This document shows positions 45,156-53,854 of a stretch of 64,000 nucleotides of DNA, in pieces. Both the position numbers and the translations under genes were made by a program. The stretch spans positions 1-64,000 of the forward strand of contig NZ_JASSVM010000006.1 in assembly GCF_030541005.1 (NCBI RefSeq), in the 5' to 3' direction. The notes below the pieces were generated by a model that saw only the letters and a program-made list of their open reading frames with translations, searched no databases and was not told where the DNA came from. This DNA is from Marinobacter sp. SS5-14b. Its GTDB lineage: Bacteria; Pseudomonadota; Gammaproteobacteria; Pseudomonadales; Oleiphilaceae. Numbering within the stretch: position 1 is the stretch's first letter; every line of letters starts with the position of its first letter.

Positions 45156-47300
45156 ATGATGTTGCTATCGCTGCTTGCTAACCCGGCCGTAAGAGCCGAC
45201 CTGAATTCGATCCCGTCTCGCCCCGCCAAACGGCTGGCGACAAAGCATAAACGGTTGCGTCTGGCCGAAGGCGTCAGCCTGTGGCTGGCCATGCTGTTGA
45301 TGTTGTTTGTGCACCCATTGTATGCCGACGCCAGCCAGATGGAGATGGAACAACCTGGTCAGCTCTACTTGATGGATGGCCAGAACAGCTGGCGACAACC
45401 TGCGTTGATCCTCAAAAGCGATTTCAAGGTTCAGGTATCCGGTCTGCTGGCACAGACTAAGCTGACCAGGGAATTTCGTAACACAAGCGACCGCTGGCAA
45501 GAAGGTGTCTTTGTGTTCCCTTTGCCGGAAAAGGCCACAGTATACGGGCTGACCATGACCGTGGGCGAACGCCGGGTGGTGGGACGGATCGAACCAAAGG
45601 CAAAAGCCCGCCAGATATACGAAACGGCCAAATCCGCCGGTCAGCATGCCGCCACCGTTGAGCAGCAGCGCCCGAACCTGTTCACCAGTCGCGTTGCCAA
45701 TATTCCGCCCGGAGAAACCGTTCGGGTAGAAGTCGATTATCAACAGGCTGTGAGCTACCGCCACGGTGAATTCGAGCTGCGGTTGCCGACGACACTAACG
45801 CCACGGTATATACCGGGTGAGGTGGTGGCCGAAACGCCCAAACAGTGGCAATCAGGCTGGGCCTTGCCCACCAGCCAGGTGCCGGATGCCCACGAGATCA
45901 GCCCGTTCACCGTGCGCCCCGAAGATGTGGATGGCCAGAGCCACCGGGCCCGGATTCATCTGGATATTGAAAGCGGTTTCCCGTTGGCGGAAGTCACCAG
46001 CCCGAGCCACAGCCTGCAGACCGAAATCGATGGCAGCCGCGTTCGGGTGCAACCCGAAGGTGATGAGGTACTGATGGACCGGGATGTGATTGTCCGCTGG
46101 CGCCCGGTGACCGGCCGGGAGCCAGCCGCCGCAGTGTTTTACCAGCAGTGGCAGGGTGAAGACTTTCTGATGGCGATGGTTCTGCCTCCGGAAACCGTTG
46201 GCCCGGTGCTGCGCCGTGAGTTGATGTTTGTGATTGATACCTCCGGATCCATGGCCGGGGAATCCATCATTCAGGCTCGGTCTGCTCTGCTGCGAGGGTT
46301 GGATACCCTGCGCCCGGGGGACTATTTCAATGTGATTGAGTTCAATAGCCAGGCCCGGAGCCTGTTTGAGCGGCCGGTACCGGCGGAAGGGCACTATCTG
46401 GCCCGCGCCCGCCATTATGTTCAGGGCCTGCAGGCCAATGGCGGTACAGAAATGGCGGGCGCGCTGTCGCTGGCCATGACCATGGATCAGGCCCCGGCCG
46501 AGGGTCTGGTGCAGCAGGTGGTGTTTATCACCGACGGAGCGGTTGGCAATGAATCTGCGCTGTTTGGCCAGATTCGCCAGAGCCTGAATGAGCGCCGACT
46601 GTTCACTGTCGGCATCGGCAGCGCGCCAAACATGCACTTTTTGCGGGAAGCTGCCCGTTGGGGGCGGGGCGAGTACACCGCGATCCACAACAGCGGCGAG
46701 GTAAACCGGGCCCTGGAGGGTTTGTTTTCGGCGATGGAAGCACCGGTACTGACGGGCCTGGCTGTGAACTGGCCGTCCCAGGGTCAAAACCTGGCGCCGG
46801 TGCCGGGAAAACCGGGCGACCTGTTTCGGGGCAGCCCGCTGGTTCAGGTCGTTCGAGGTCTTCCGGCTGGTGGAGAGCTGGAAGTGTCCGGCCAGCTTCC
46901 AGGCGGCCGACGCTGGAATACCCGACTGAACCTTGGCAATGCAGCGACCGCAACCGGTTTGAACAGGCAGTGGGCCAGAGGTCGCATCGATGAGCTGATG
47001 GATGCCGCCAGTCTGAGTGGCGAATCGCCGGATGAACAGGGCATTATCGACCTTTCGGTGCGTCATGAAGTGATGTCACCGTTCACCAGTTTCGTTGCGG
47101 TTGAAGAGAAGCAAGCGCGGCCGGAAACCGAGCTGCTTGAAAGTGAGCAATTACCCACGCTGTTGCCTGCAGGCAGTCAGGCCGGAATGCTTCGCTATCC
47201 TCAAACGGCAACATTCTGGCCCTTGCTCAGCGCTCTGGGTTTGGTGGGTTTGATGTTCGCGCTGGCCATCGCATTGTTGAGCAGGAGGCCGGCACTATGA
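45156..47300 (+). CDS. Sortase substrate with VIT and vWA domains
   Basis: A 714-residue envelope protein from ATG 45156, which has AAAAAGGA at good spacing; the frame extends to 45042 but without support. A signal-like helix (LWLAMLLMLFVHPLYADA) lies near residue 60. A VIT domain follows (FRNTSDRWQEGVFVFPLPEKA), then a vWA domain with a MIDAS motif (IDTSGSMAG, about residue 360). The C-terminal sorting signal is YPQTAT followed by a hydrophobic helix and SRR. The motif is a PQTA variant rather than the LPXTG of Firmicutes. Its stop overlaps the sortase start. Confidence 0.9.
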   Translation: MMLLSLLANPAVRADLNSIPSRPAKRLATKHKRLRLAEGVSLWLAMLLMLFVHPLYADASQMEMEQPGQLYLMDGQNSWRQPALILKSDFKVQVSGLLAQTKLTREFRNTSDRWQEGVFVFPLPEKATVYGLTMTVGERRVVGRIEPKAKARQIYETAKSAGQHAATVEQQRPNLFTSRVANIPPGETVRVEVDYQQAVSYRHGEFELRLPTTLTPRYIPGEVVAETPKQWQSGWALPTSQVPDAHEISPFTVRPEDVDGQSHRARIHLDIESGFPLAEVTSPSHSLQTEIDGSRVRVQPEGDEVLMDRDVIVRWRPVTGREPAAAVFYQQWQGEDFLMAMVLPPETVGPVLRRELMFVIDTSGSMAGESIIQARSALLRGLDTLRPGDYFNVIEFNSQARSLFERPVPAEGHYLARARHYVQGLQANGGTEMAGALSLAMTMDQAPAEGLVQQVVFITDGAVGNESALFGQIRQSLNERRLFTVGIGSAPNMHFLREAARWGRGEYTAIHNSGEVNRALEGLFSAMEAPVLTGLAVNWPSQGQNLAPVPGKPGDLFRGSPLVQVVRGLPAGGELEVSGQLPGGRRWNTRLNLGNAATATGLNRQWARGRIDELMDAASLSGESPDEQGIIDLSVRHEVMSPFTSFVAVEEKQARPETELLESEQLPTLLPAGSQAGMLRYPQTATFWPLLSALGLVGLMFALAIALLSRRPAL

Positions 47301-47878
47301 GACGGCTGCTGATTCTTCTGGCGGGTTCCTCCGCTGTGCTGCTGATGTTTGGTCTTTGGATTCCTTTCAAAGCGCTGGTCGCGCAGGAGTTACTGGCAAT
47401 GGCCTGGGCTGAAAGTCAGGCCAGGCAAACCGAAACGCGGCCCTGGCCCTGGGCGGATACCTGGCCGGTTGCCAGGCTGGAGATGCCAGAGCTGGGTGTT
47501 TCTATGATCGTGCTGGAGGGAGGCCATGGCGAAAGCCTGGCCTTTGGCCCTGGCCGGGTGTTCGGGGGGGAGGGTGGTCCGCTGATTCTGGCGGGACACC
47601 GCGATACCCACTTCCGCCATCTGCAGAACCTTGAGACCGGTTACCGTCTGCGGGTGCAGAGCCAGGGCCGGCAATGGCGCCAGTACCGGGTGACGGAAAC
47701 GAGAATTGTCGACAGCCGAAACGAATCCATAGACACCAATCGTTTGCACGCCGACTCTGTATTGCTGGTGACGTGCTACCCCTTCGATTCAATGAATGCC
47801 CGAGGGCCCATGCGGTACGTGGTGGAGGCCCGCCCCATCTACCCGGAAGACCCTGGCAATACTGTCGCGACCCTGTAA
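47297..47878 (+). CDS. Class GN (marine proteobacterial) sortase
   Basis: A 193-residue membrane-anchored transpeptidase: an N-terminal helix (LLILLAGSSAVLLMFGLWI), then the sortase domain with catalytic His101 (LAGHRDTHF), Cys160 (LVTCYPF) and a conserved Arg (Arg169 or Arg173). It should cleave the PQTA motif of the protein encoded just upstream, with which it overlaps by four bases. It is the only sortase visible and has one apparent substrate here, consistent with a dedicated enzyme-substrate pair. Confidence 0.92.
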   Translation: MRRLLILLAGSSAVLLMFGLWIPFKALVAQELLAMAWAESQARQTETRPWPWADTWPVARLEMPELGVSMIVLEGGHGESLAFGPGRVFGGEGGPLILAGHRDTHFRHLQNLETGYRLRVQSQGRQWRQYRVTETRIVDSRNESIDTNRLHADSVLLVTCYPFDSMNARGPMRYVVEARPIYPEDPGNTVATL

Positions 47879-47925
47879 TTTGGCGTACACTTGTTCGCCA
47901 AAATTGTGAGGATCGGAAGCGCAGT

Positions 47926-48645
47926 ATGGGAGTAATACGAAAAGTAATTGCCTGGCTGAGTGTTGCCGTTATTTGTTTGTTGGCGCTGGTGCTGTACGTG
48001 GCCCGGCCGTTCAACCCGGACAACAATCGCCTGCTGGCCCGGACCATCGCCCGGTTTTGTCGGTGGATTCTAGGCATGAAGCGCCCGTTATCTGGCGCGG
48101 AAAACATGCCTCAAGACCGCCCGACGGTGATTATCGCCAATCACCAGCAGAATGATGACTTGTTGATTGTGGGCGACCTGTTACCCCCGCGCACAGTAGC
48201 TGTGGGCAAATCTGATCTGCTCTGGGTTCCCTTTTTCGGCCAGGTGTTCTGGTTGGGTGACAACATCATTCTCAACCGGGGCCGCTCCCAAAAAGCGGTG
48301 GCAACCATGCGAGCGACCAGCGATGCCATCAACAAAGACCGCAAAAGCATCTGGGTTTTCCCCGAAGGCACTCGCAGCCGTGGCCGTGGACTGGGAAAAT
48401 TCAAAAAAGGCGCCTTCCACATGGCGATTGCTGCCGGCGCGCCGATAACCATGGTGTGCGTTGCTGACTATCACGGCACCACTCACGGCTGGTGTGGCAG
48501 CAGAGATGCGGTACCGGTTCGAATTTTGCCGCCGGTGGAAACCGCAGGCCTGACCATTGAGGATCTCCCGGCCTTGATGAAGACCTGCCATGAGCAAATG
48601 GCGGAAGCCATTGCTGCCCTTGCGGAACCTCCAGGAACTGCTTGA
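47926..48645 (+). CDS. 1-acyl-sn-glycerol-3-phosphate acyltransferase (PlsC family)
   Basis: A 239-residue membrane acyltransferase with an N-terminal helix (AWLSVAVICLLALVLYVA). The active-site NHX4D motif is NHQQNDD (His73, Asp78), and the substrate-binding FPEGTRSRGRGLG lies near residue 143. It transfers an acyl chain to lysophosphatidate in phospholipid synthesis at the inner membrane. ATG 47926 follows a GGATCGGAAGC stretch; the upstream frame overlaps the sortase gene and is not used. It is likely a separate unit from the sortase system. Confidence 0.9.
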   Translation: MGVIRKVIAWLSVAVICLLALVLYVARPFNPDNNRLLARTIARFCRWILGMKRPLSGAENMPQDRPTVIIANHQQNDDLLIVGDLLPPRTVAVGKSDLLWVPFFGQVFWLGDNIILNRGRSQKAVATMRATSDAINKDRKSIWVFPEGTRSRGRGLGKFKKGAFHMAIAAGAPITMVCVADYHGTTHGWCGSRDAVPVRILPPVETAGLTIEDLPALMKTCHEQMAEAIAALAEPPGTA

Positions 48646-48710
48646 ACGGCCGGAGAAAACAGGGCAGTCTTTTGCCAGCATTGATCGATGAATAGCAGGA
48701 GAACGGCTCC

Positions 48711-48953
48711 ATGAATCTGATCTGGTTTCTGATTATCGGAGGCCTTGCCGGCTGGCTGGCAGGTCTCATTATGAAGGGCAGGGGTTTTGGTGTACTTGCC
48801 AACATTGGTATCGGGATAGTTGGCTCGTTTATCGGTGGTTTTCTGTTTGGTTTGCTACAGCTATCGGCGCAAGGTGCTGTGGGGCGCCTGGTAACCGCGA
48901 CCGTTGGCGCGGTTTTGTTGCTGGCCATCGTCAACAAGATCAAGAAGGGCTGA
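48711..48953 (+). CDS. GlsB/YeaQ/YmgE family stress membrane protein
   Basis: An 80-residue, three-helix hydrophobic protein with the family pattern: IIGGLAGWLAGLIMKGRGFGVL, then GIGIVGSFIGGFLFGLL and a C-terminal helix ending in KIKKG. Homologues are small transglycosylase-associated or stress-induced inner-membrane proteins of unclear function. It overlaps no neighbour and is followed one base later by the MAPEG gene. Confidence 0.92.
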   Translation: MNLIWFLIIGGLAGWLAGLIMKGRGFGVLANIGIGIVGSFIGGFLFGLLQLSAQGAVGRLVTATVGAVLLLAIVNKIKKG

Positions 48954-48954
48954 C

Positions 48955-49356
48955 ATGATCGTACCTGTTACTGCCGTGTTTGCTGCTGTTATCGGTTTAT
49001 TGTTGCTGGTGCTGTCTGCCCAGGTGGTGAAATTTCGGTTGAAATACCGCATGGGCCTCGGCGTTAACGACGACCGTGATTTCGAGTCTGCCGTGCGTGC
49101 TCACGCCAACCTGGTGGAGTATGCCCCGATCGGGTTGATCATGCTCGGTATCGCTGAGCTGAACGGTGTTTCCTCAACCCTTATATACTGGACCGGTATG
49201 GCGCTGGTGGTGGGGCGTATATTGCACGCCTTTGGCATGATCAACGGCAGGGGTGGCCCGCACAAGGCCCGGATGATCGGCATAGTGCTGACCTGGTTGG
49301 CGATCCTGGTAGCGGCAGTGTTGCTGTTGTGGAATGTCGGACAGGTATACGGTTAG
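48955..49356 (+). CDS. MAPEG family membrane protein
   Basis: A 133-residue protein with four helices and the MAPEG pattern: MGLGVNDDRDFESAVRAHAN, then ENLVEYAP-like NLVEYAPIGLIML, and GRILHAFGM. MAPEG proteins are membrane-bound glutathione-related enzymes in eukaryotes; bacterial members are little studied. ATG 48955 comes one base after the preceding gene, so the two are co-transcribed. A strong terminator follows at 49373. Confidence 0.9.
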   Translation: MIVPVTAVFAAVIGLLLLVLSAQVVKFRLKYRMGLGVNDDRDFESAVRAHANLVEYAPIGLIMLGIAELNGVSSTLIYWTGMALVVGRILHAFGMINGRGGPHKARMIGIVLTWLAILVAAVLLLWNVGQVYG

Positions 49357-49372
49357 TACCGAGCGTTGATGA

Positions 49373-49393
49373 ACGGGGCCTGCGAGGCCCCGT
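49373..49393 (+). terminator. Terminator after the MAPEG gene
   Basis: ACGGGGCCT pairs perfectly with AGGCCCCGT across a GCG loop, followed by TTTGCGTT. Its position between two convergent genes suits a shared terminator. Confidence 0.85.
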
Positions 49394-49418
49394 TTGCGTT
49401 GTCGTCGGGCGGTTGGAA

Positions 49419-49859
49419 TTAAAGTGCCTGGGCCATGTCCAGCGACAGGTATTCCAGTTCTATCCGGCGGTTGGCAGCGTGGTCTTCGGGCCGGGCCAGG
49501 GGCCGATCGGCACCCCAGGCAGCCACCAGAACGGCTGACGGGGAAACGCCCTCCTGGATCAACAGCCGGGCCACGGTATTGGCCCTCTGCCGGGCCACGA
49601 ACCGGTTGTAGCCCTCGGCGCCAAAATTGTCTGAATGGCCATGAACCCGAACCCGCATGCCGGGATGATCTTTAAGATAGGCGGCGTGCTGGCGGATAAT
49701 GGCCGTGTCAGCGTCGTCCAGGGTGTGTTTGTTGAAGCCGTAGTGAAAACGAGAACGGTGAGGCCGGTTTGCTTCCTGGCACTGCTGACCCGGGATAAAG
49801 CCGAATGCCAAAGCGGCCCTGGCCAGCATTTCAGGGTTGTCCAATACGAGTACGGTCAT
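49419..49859 (-). CDS. OmpA-like peptidoglycan-binding domain protein without signal peptide
   Basis: A 146-residue protein whose C-terminal ~110 residues form an OmpA-like domain (FHYGFNKHTLDDADTAII, then VRVHGHSDNFGAEGYN and AANRRIELEYL). The domain normally binds diaminopimelate of peptidoglycan in the periplasm. The N-terminus (MTVLVLDNPEMLARAALAF) is not a signal peptide or lipobox. Either the true start lies elsewhere, the protein is exported differently, or it is cytoplasmic. No upstream in-frame extension with a signal sequence was visible. Confidence 0.85.
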   Translation of the reverse strand: MTVLVLDNPEMLARAALAFGFIPGQQCQEANRPHRSRFHYGFNKHTLDDADTAIIRQHAAYLKDHPGMRVRVHGHSDNFGAEGYNRFVARQRANTVARLLIQEGVSPSAVLVAAWGADRPLARPEDHAANRRIELEYLSLDMAQAL

Positions 49860-49894
49860 CTGCAGTATCCTTGAATCCAGAGTCAGGTTCTTCT

Positions 49895-49934
49895 TGTTAT
49901 TGCCCTTTCACTATTTAGTTATAGAGCAATAACA
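49895..49934. promoter_or_regulatory. Nine-base inverted repeat between divergent OmpA-like and rhomboid genes
   Basis: TGTTATTGC (49895-49903) and GCAATAACA (49926-49934) are perfect reverse complements, with 22 AT-rich bases between them. The 231-base gap is otherwise featureless. It could be an operator for both divergent genes. Confidence 0.4.
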
Positions 49935-50090
49935 GCAATTGGCGAATGGTCGATACGCATGCCTGCGGGGTTGGCTACCGATTGAATGGCATTTGTATGA
50001 CTGCCTGATGACATTACACCGCGAAAAGAAGGCCTTGCTGTGGTAAAAAGCAGCTTTTCAGGGACAGATTATGATGAATAGTGACCGCTT

Positions 50091-51542
50091 ATGCTGATTA
50101 TTCCTGCCGAGAACGCCATTAACTGGAAGCGCCCGCCCTGGGTAACACTGGGCCTTGTGATGGCCTGCCTACTGGTATTTCTTTTTTATCAGGGTGGCGA
50201 TGACCAGAAGCTGGAGTCGGCGCTCGAACAGTACCTCGACAACGGTTTGCTGGCGCTGGAAGCGCCTGCCTATGAAGACTATCTGCAACGGGAAATCCGC
50301 TTTCAGGGCGACCAGCAACGGGTACTCGAACTGCAGGAGTTTCAACAACTCCGGGAGCAGGATAACGATCTCTGGCAGGCCGTTACCCTGCTGCTGGACC
50401 GAGAGTACTATCAATACCTGCAAGCCAATCAGGACATCATCTGGGCCCCGGCACAGCGCAGTCACTGGCAGGAACAGCGGGGCGCCATAGAGCAACAGTG
50501 GATCAGCCGTCTGAGCTCGTTCCAGCTGGGGCTGGTGCCGGCGGAGCTCTCGCTGTACACCCTCATTACTTATCAGTTCCTGCACGGCGGCTGGGGCCAC
50601 CTCATCGGTAACCTGGTGTTTCTGTTCCTGCTCGGTTTCACTGTTGAGCGGGCGATGGGGCCCGGCCGTTACCTGGTGGCCTATCTGGTGTGTGGCGCGC
50701 TGTCCGGTCTGGTATTTACCGCATTCTCTATGGGCAGTCAGATTCCCCTGGTGGGGGCCTCTGGCTCCATTTCCGGTTTGATGGGCATGTATGTGGCCAT
50801 CTACGGCCTGCAAAAGATCCGGTTCTTCTATTTTCTGGGGGTCTACTTCAATTACTTCCGGGCACCGGCCATTGCCATGCTGCCGGTATGGCTGGGCAAA
50901 GAAATCTACGATTACTGGTTCGCCGGAGCGACCGGCATTGCCTACATGGCCCACGCCGGCGGGCTGTTGGCGGGTGCGGGGCTGGTGTGGCTGTTGGGGA
51001 AGAGCTGGTTGCAGGTAAAAGAAGAATTCTATGAGCCGGAACCCGACGAGCAGGACGCCCGCTTTACCTCCGGTTATGCCCAGGCCATGGCCAGCCTGGG
51101 GCGACTGGAGTTTGATCTGGCTCGCCGCCAGTTTGAAGCCTTGCGGGAAAGATACCCGGAACGCCCGATACTGCTGGAACACCTGTACCAGCTCGCCAAG
51201 CTAAGGCCAGACCTGCCAGCCTACCGTGAACTGGCCTCCGAGCTGATGTCGGATGCTCTGGCCCGTCGGCAACCGGAACAGCTGGTTTCCGTGTGGCAGG
51301 AATATCTGAGCAAAGGCGAGTCACACCACCCACTGGCGGCGGAAGACCATAACCGGGTGCTCTTCGCCAGCCTCAAGCACCATGATCTGAAAGCCGCCGA
51401 AAAGGCATTCGAACGTATGCGGCTTAAAGCCGAGCCAGACATGGCGCATGAAGCCTGCCGACTGCTGATTGCGGAGTTCGAAAAACTGCAAATGGAACCC
51501 AAGGCAAGGCATTACCGGCAGCTGCTGCAGGGCATGAGCTGA
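50091..51542 (+). CDS. Rhomboid protease with a C-terminal helical repeat region
   Basis: A 483-residue protein. A membrane helix (residues 18-35) is followed by an unusual ~115-residue charged insert before the rhomboid core. The core has FLHGGWGHLIGNL, GASGSISG (Ser224) and the catalytic His288 in MAHAGG, so it is likely active. The C-terminal ~170 residues are soluble and TPR-like (YAQAMASLGRLEFDLARRQFEAL). Function and substrate are unknown. It faces the B-box/TPR membrane protein at 51569-53023 and the two may be functionally linked. Confidence 0.86.
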   Translation: MLIIPAENAINWKRPPWVTLGLVMACLLVFLFYQGGDDQKLESALEQYLDNGLLALEAPAYEDYLQREIRFQGDQQRVLELQEFQQLREQDNDLWQAVTLLLDREYYQYLQANQDIIWAPAQRSHWQEQRGAIEQQWISRLSSFQLGLVPAELSLYTLITYQFLHGGWGHLIGNLVFLFLLGFTVERAMGPGRYLVAYLVCGALSGLVFTAFSMGSQIPLVGASGSISGLMGMYVAIYGLQKIRFFYFLGVYFNYFRAPAIAMLPVWLGKEIYDYWFAGATGIAYMAHAGGLLAGAGLVWLLGKSWLQVKEEFYEPEPDEQDARFTSGYAQAMASLGRLEFDLARRQFEALRERYPERPILLEHLYQLAKLRPDLPAYRELASELMSDALARRQPEQLVSVWQEYLSKGESHHPLAAEDHNRVLFASLKHHDLKAAEKAFERMRLKAEPDMAHEACRLLIAEFEKLQMEPKARHYRQLLQGMS

Positions 51543-51565
51543 TACCCGGCCTTGCGAGCCGGGTA
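51543..51565. terminator. Terminator shared by the convergent rhomboid and B-box genes
   Basis: TACCCGGC (51543-51550) pairs perfectly with GCCGGGTA (51558-51565) across a seven-base loop, followed by CTGTTAAT. Confidence 0.75.
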
Positions 51566-51568
51566 CTG

Positions 51569-53023
51569 TTAATCCGAAATCTGAAAGCTGGCTTTCGGGC
51601 CCTTCAGGGGTTCCCGGTTGCGAGCTTGTTCCAGCCAGGCGTCAATCTGTCCGTGCAGAGGGTGTGTTTGGCAGCGCTTCTGAATAAACGCTAAAAACGC
51701 GCTGGCTTTTTCCCATTGCTGCAAACCGTTGGCCAGTACCTGAGCGGCCAGAAGATAGGCCGGTGCCAGCTGTTCGCTATTGGGGAAGCGCTTGTGAAAG
51801 TCCTGCAATAACCGGAGCGCAGGTTTGAAGTGGCCCCGATGATACAGCGAGGTGGCACACTCAACAGCCAGGTCAGGGTCGTCCAGCTGGAAGTTGGGCT
51901 CGACGCTCTGCAGCGCTTCAATCAAACCGTTCAGGCCATCGCCATCATTGCGCTGGGCCAGCCAGGCCATTAGCCGGGGGTGATACCGGTAGAGTTCCGT
52001 GGTGTCATTTCTGGCGGCCAGCAAATGGTAAAGCTGGCCCAGCCTGCGTGGGTCGTCCCGGTCTTTCTTCAGGGCGTCTTTTAGCATGCTCTGAACACGG
52101 TCGTAATTTCCGTCCTTCAGGTTCATGTCCAGGTCCGCGTCAAACCGGCTGGAGCGGTCGCGCTGGTGATTGTCGGCCAGGCTTTCGGCATCCTGGATAT
52201 CCGAGGCGAAGCCCAGCTCTTCCTGATACTGAAACAGCAGATAGCCCAGCATGTGGAACAGAATCAAGGTGAAGGTACTGTTCAGGAAACCCGCCAGCGG
52301 CTGAGCTACCCATAGCGGAAAGTGACTGACTGCAAAATCCTGGGCCGCACCTGACGCCAGGGTCAGCAAAATCAGGTAACCATACAGCAGAAAATAAGGT
52401 GTGCCGATTCTCGAAATCAGCACCGCCAGGTTCATCGGGTTTACCGCCGCCCCGACAGAGCGCTCCATGGCCAGCACCATGATGCTGGCCGGCAGCGCCA
52501 GCACTACGAACGCCAGTGCCAGCATCGCCAGAAACGGTCCGCCAATCATCGCCGCTGCGCCGATCAGCCCGCCCATCAGCACGAACACCAGAAGCTGCAG
52601 AATTACGATACTGAAACCACTGCCGGTAAACGCCTCTGCCACCGGGGGCGGCTTCAGGTGTCCTTCGGCGGTCCGGTTGATGACCGCGTAGGTGTATTTG
52701 AACAGCGCCAGCGCCAGCACCAGCCAGATGATCAGGCCGATGGCATTGGCCGGGGCGATGATGGGCACCAGGGTGCAGATGGCAATAACGATCAGCGGGT
52801 CGGTATGGAACGGATACCGGAAGAAGGCGCCAATCCGCTGCCAGAAAGGCACCACCTCGGTGGCCGCGCCCAGGTAACGCATGGCCTTACTGCATTTCGG
52901 GCACAACGCCTTGCGCTGGCGGGTGTCGGCGTCCGGCATGCAGCGGCTGCAATAATGCACCTGACACTCACCGCAGTGCCATTTGGCGGGGTCACCCGGG
53001 TGGTAATGACAATCGTGTTTCAA
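51569..53023 (-). CDS. B-box zinc finger membrane protein with C-terminal TPR-like region
   Basis: A 484-residue protein. The N-terminus is a B-box/zinc-binding segment rich in Cys and His (CHYHPGDPAKWHCGECQVHY, then CSRCMPDADTRQRKALCPKC). Six or seven membrane helices follow, at about residues 75-270. The C-terminal 190 residues form a soluble TPR-like region (RRLGQLYHLLAARNDTTELY). The design is close to the adjacent rhomboid protein: membrane core plus C-terminal TPR. The zinc finger echoes the ribbons of the first rhomboid. I do not recognise a specific function. Confidence 0.75.
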   Translation of the reverse strand: MKHDCHYHPGDPAKWHCGECQVHYCSRCMPDADTRQRKALCPKCSKAMRYLGAATEVVPFWQRIGAFFRYPFHTDPLIVIAICTLVPIIAPANAIGLIIWLVLALALFKYTYAVINRTAEGHLKPPPVAEAFTGSGFSIVILQLLVFVLMGGLIGAAAMIGGPFLAMLALAFVVLALPASIMVLAMERSVGAAVNPMNLAVLISRIGTPYFLLYGYLILLTLASGAAQDFAVSHFPLWVAQPLAGFLNSTFTLILFHMLGYLLFQYQEELGFASDIQDAESLADNHQRDRSSRFDADLDMNLKDGNYDRVQSMLKDALKKDRDDPRRLGQLYHLLAARNDTTELYRYHPRLMAWLAQRNDGDGLNGLIEALQSVEPNFQLDDPDLAVECATSLYHRGHFKPALRLLQDFHKRFPNSEQLAPAYLLAAQVLANGLQQWEKASAFLAFIQKRCQTHPLHGQIDAWLEQARNREPLKGPKASFQISD

Positions 53024-53271
53024 AGCGAGGGTCCTGATCCGTCAGAAAACAGTCGGCAATGATGACAGAAGTACCCAAAACCCGCATCACATCTGTTCAC
53101 ATATCAGGCCGGGGCTTTCAGTAAGTGGGTTTACCCACAGGGTCTGGAATCGGTGATCTGCCTGCCAAACCAGACGTAACGTTCATATCAGCTGTTTTTT
53201 CGGAAAGCCCCTATCAAGTTCTACCTCAAGCGGCAGTTAACATTTTAGAGAATGTGTCGGGATAGTAATTA

Positions 53272-53841
53272 ATGCAAAAGTCACCCAGAGCTGTTGCCCT
53301 GTTCGTGCTGGCCATTGGCTTGCTGGCGTCGTTGCCGCTGCTGGGCCATATTACTAAAAACAGCGATTACTACGGTTTCAAAACTGACCTCCGGGTACCT
53401 CCGTTGCCCGGGTATGCGCCAGGCCCGGAACAGTTGCGACTGGTGTTTTTCGGCTATCAGCACTGCGGCACGGTGTGCCCGCTGCAGCTGATGAACCTGA
53501 AGGCCCTGCACCAGCGCCTGGAACTGCAGCCGGTAACCTTCGTGTTTGTCACCCTCGACCCGGAGCGGGACAGCCAGCAGGAGCTGGACCGCGTTATGCA
53601 GGCCATGGGGCCGGGCTTCAGAGCGGTTCGGCCGGCATCTCAGGCCAAGGCACAGGAACTGGCCATTGGGTTCTCCGAATACGCGGCAAAAATCAAGGCT
53701 GGAGAAGGCTATGACTTCAATCACAGCGCCCGAATTTACGCAGTGACGCCAGACAACCGTCGGCAATTACTGTACACATCTCCCGAGCTGGATCTGGATC
53801 GGGTAGAAGCAGATATCGAACGGCTTCTGGCCGGATCATAA
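53272..53841 (+). CDS. SCO1/SenC family copper-binding protein
   Basis: A 189-residue protein anchored by an N-terminal helix ([18 protein letters not shown]). It has the CxxxC copper motif (Cys65 and Cys69 in YQHCGTVCP) and the third ligand His151 (FNHSARIY). Sco proteins deliver copper to the CuA site of cytochrome oxidase or act as thioredoxin-like redox proteins in the periplasm. No oxidase genes are adjacent. ATG 53272 lacks a strong ribosome binding site. Confidence 0.9.
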   Translation: MQKSPRAVALFVLAIGLLASLPLLGHITKNSDYYGFKTDLRVPPLPGYAPGPEQLRLVFFGYQHCGTVCPLQLMNLKALHQRLELQPVTFVFVTLDPERDSQQELDRVMQAMGPGFRAVRPASQAKAQELAIGFSEYAAKIKAGEGYDFNHSARIYAVTPDNRRQLLYTSPELDLDRVEADIERLLAGS

Positions 53842-53854
53842 GAAGGAACGGACC

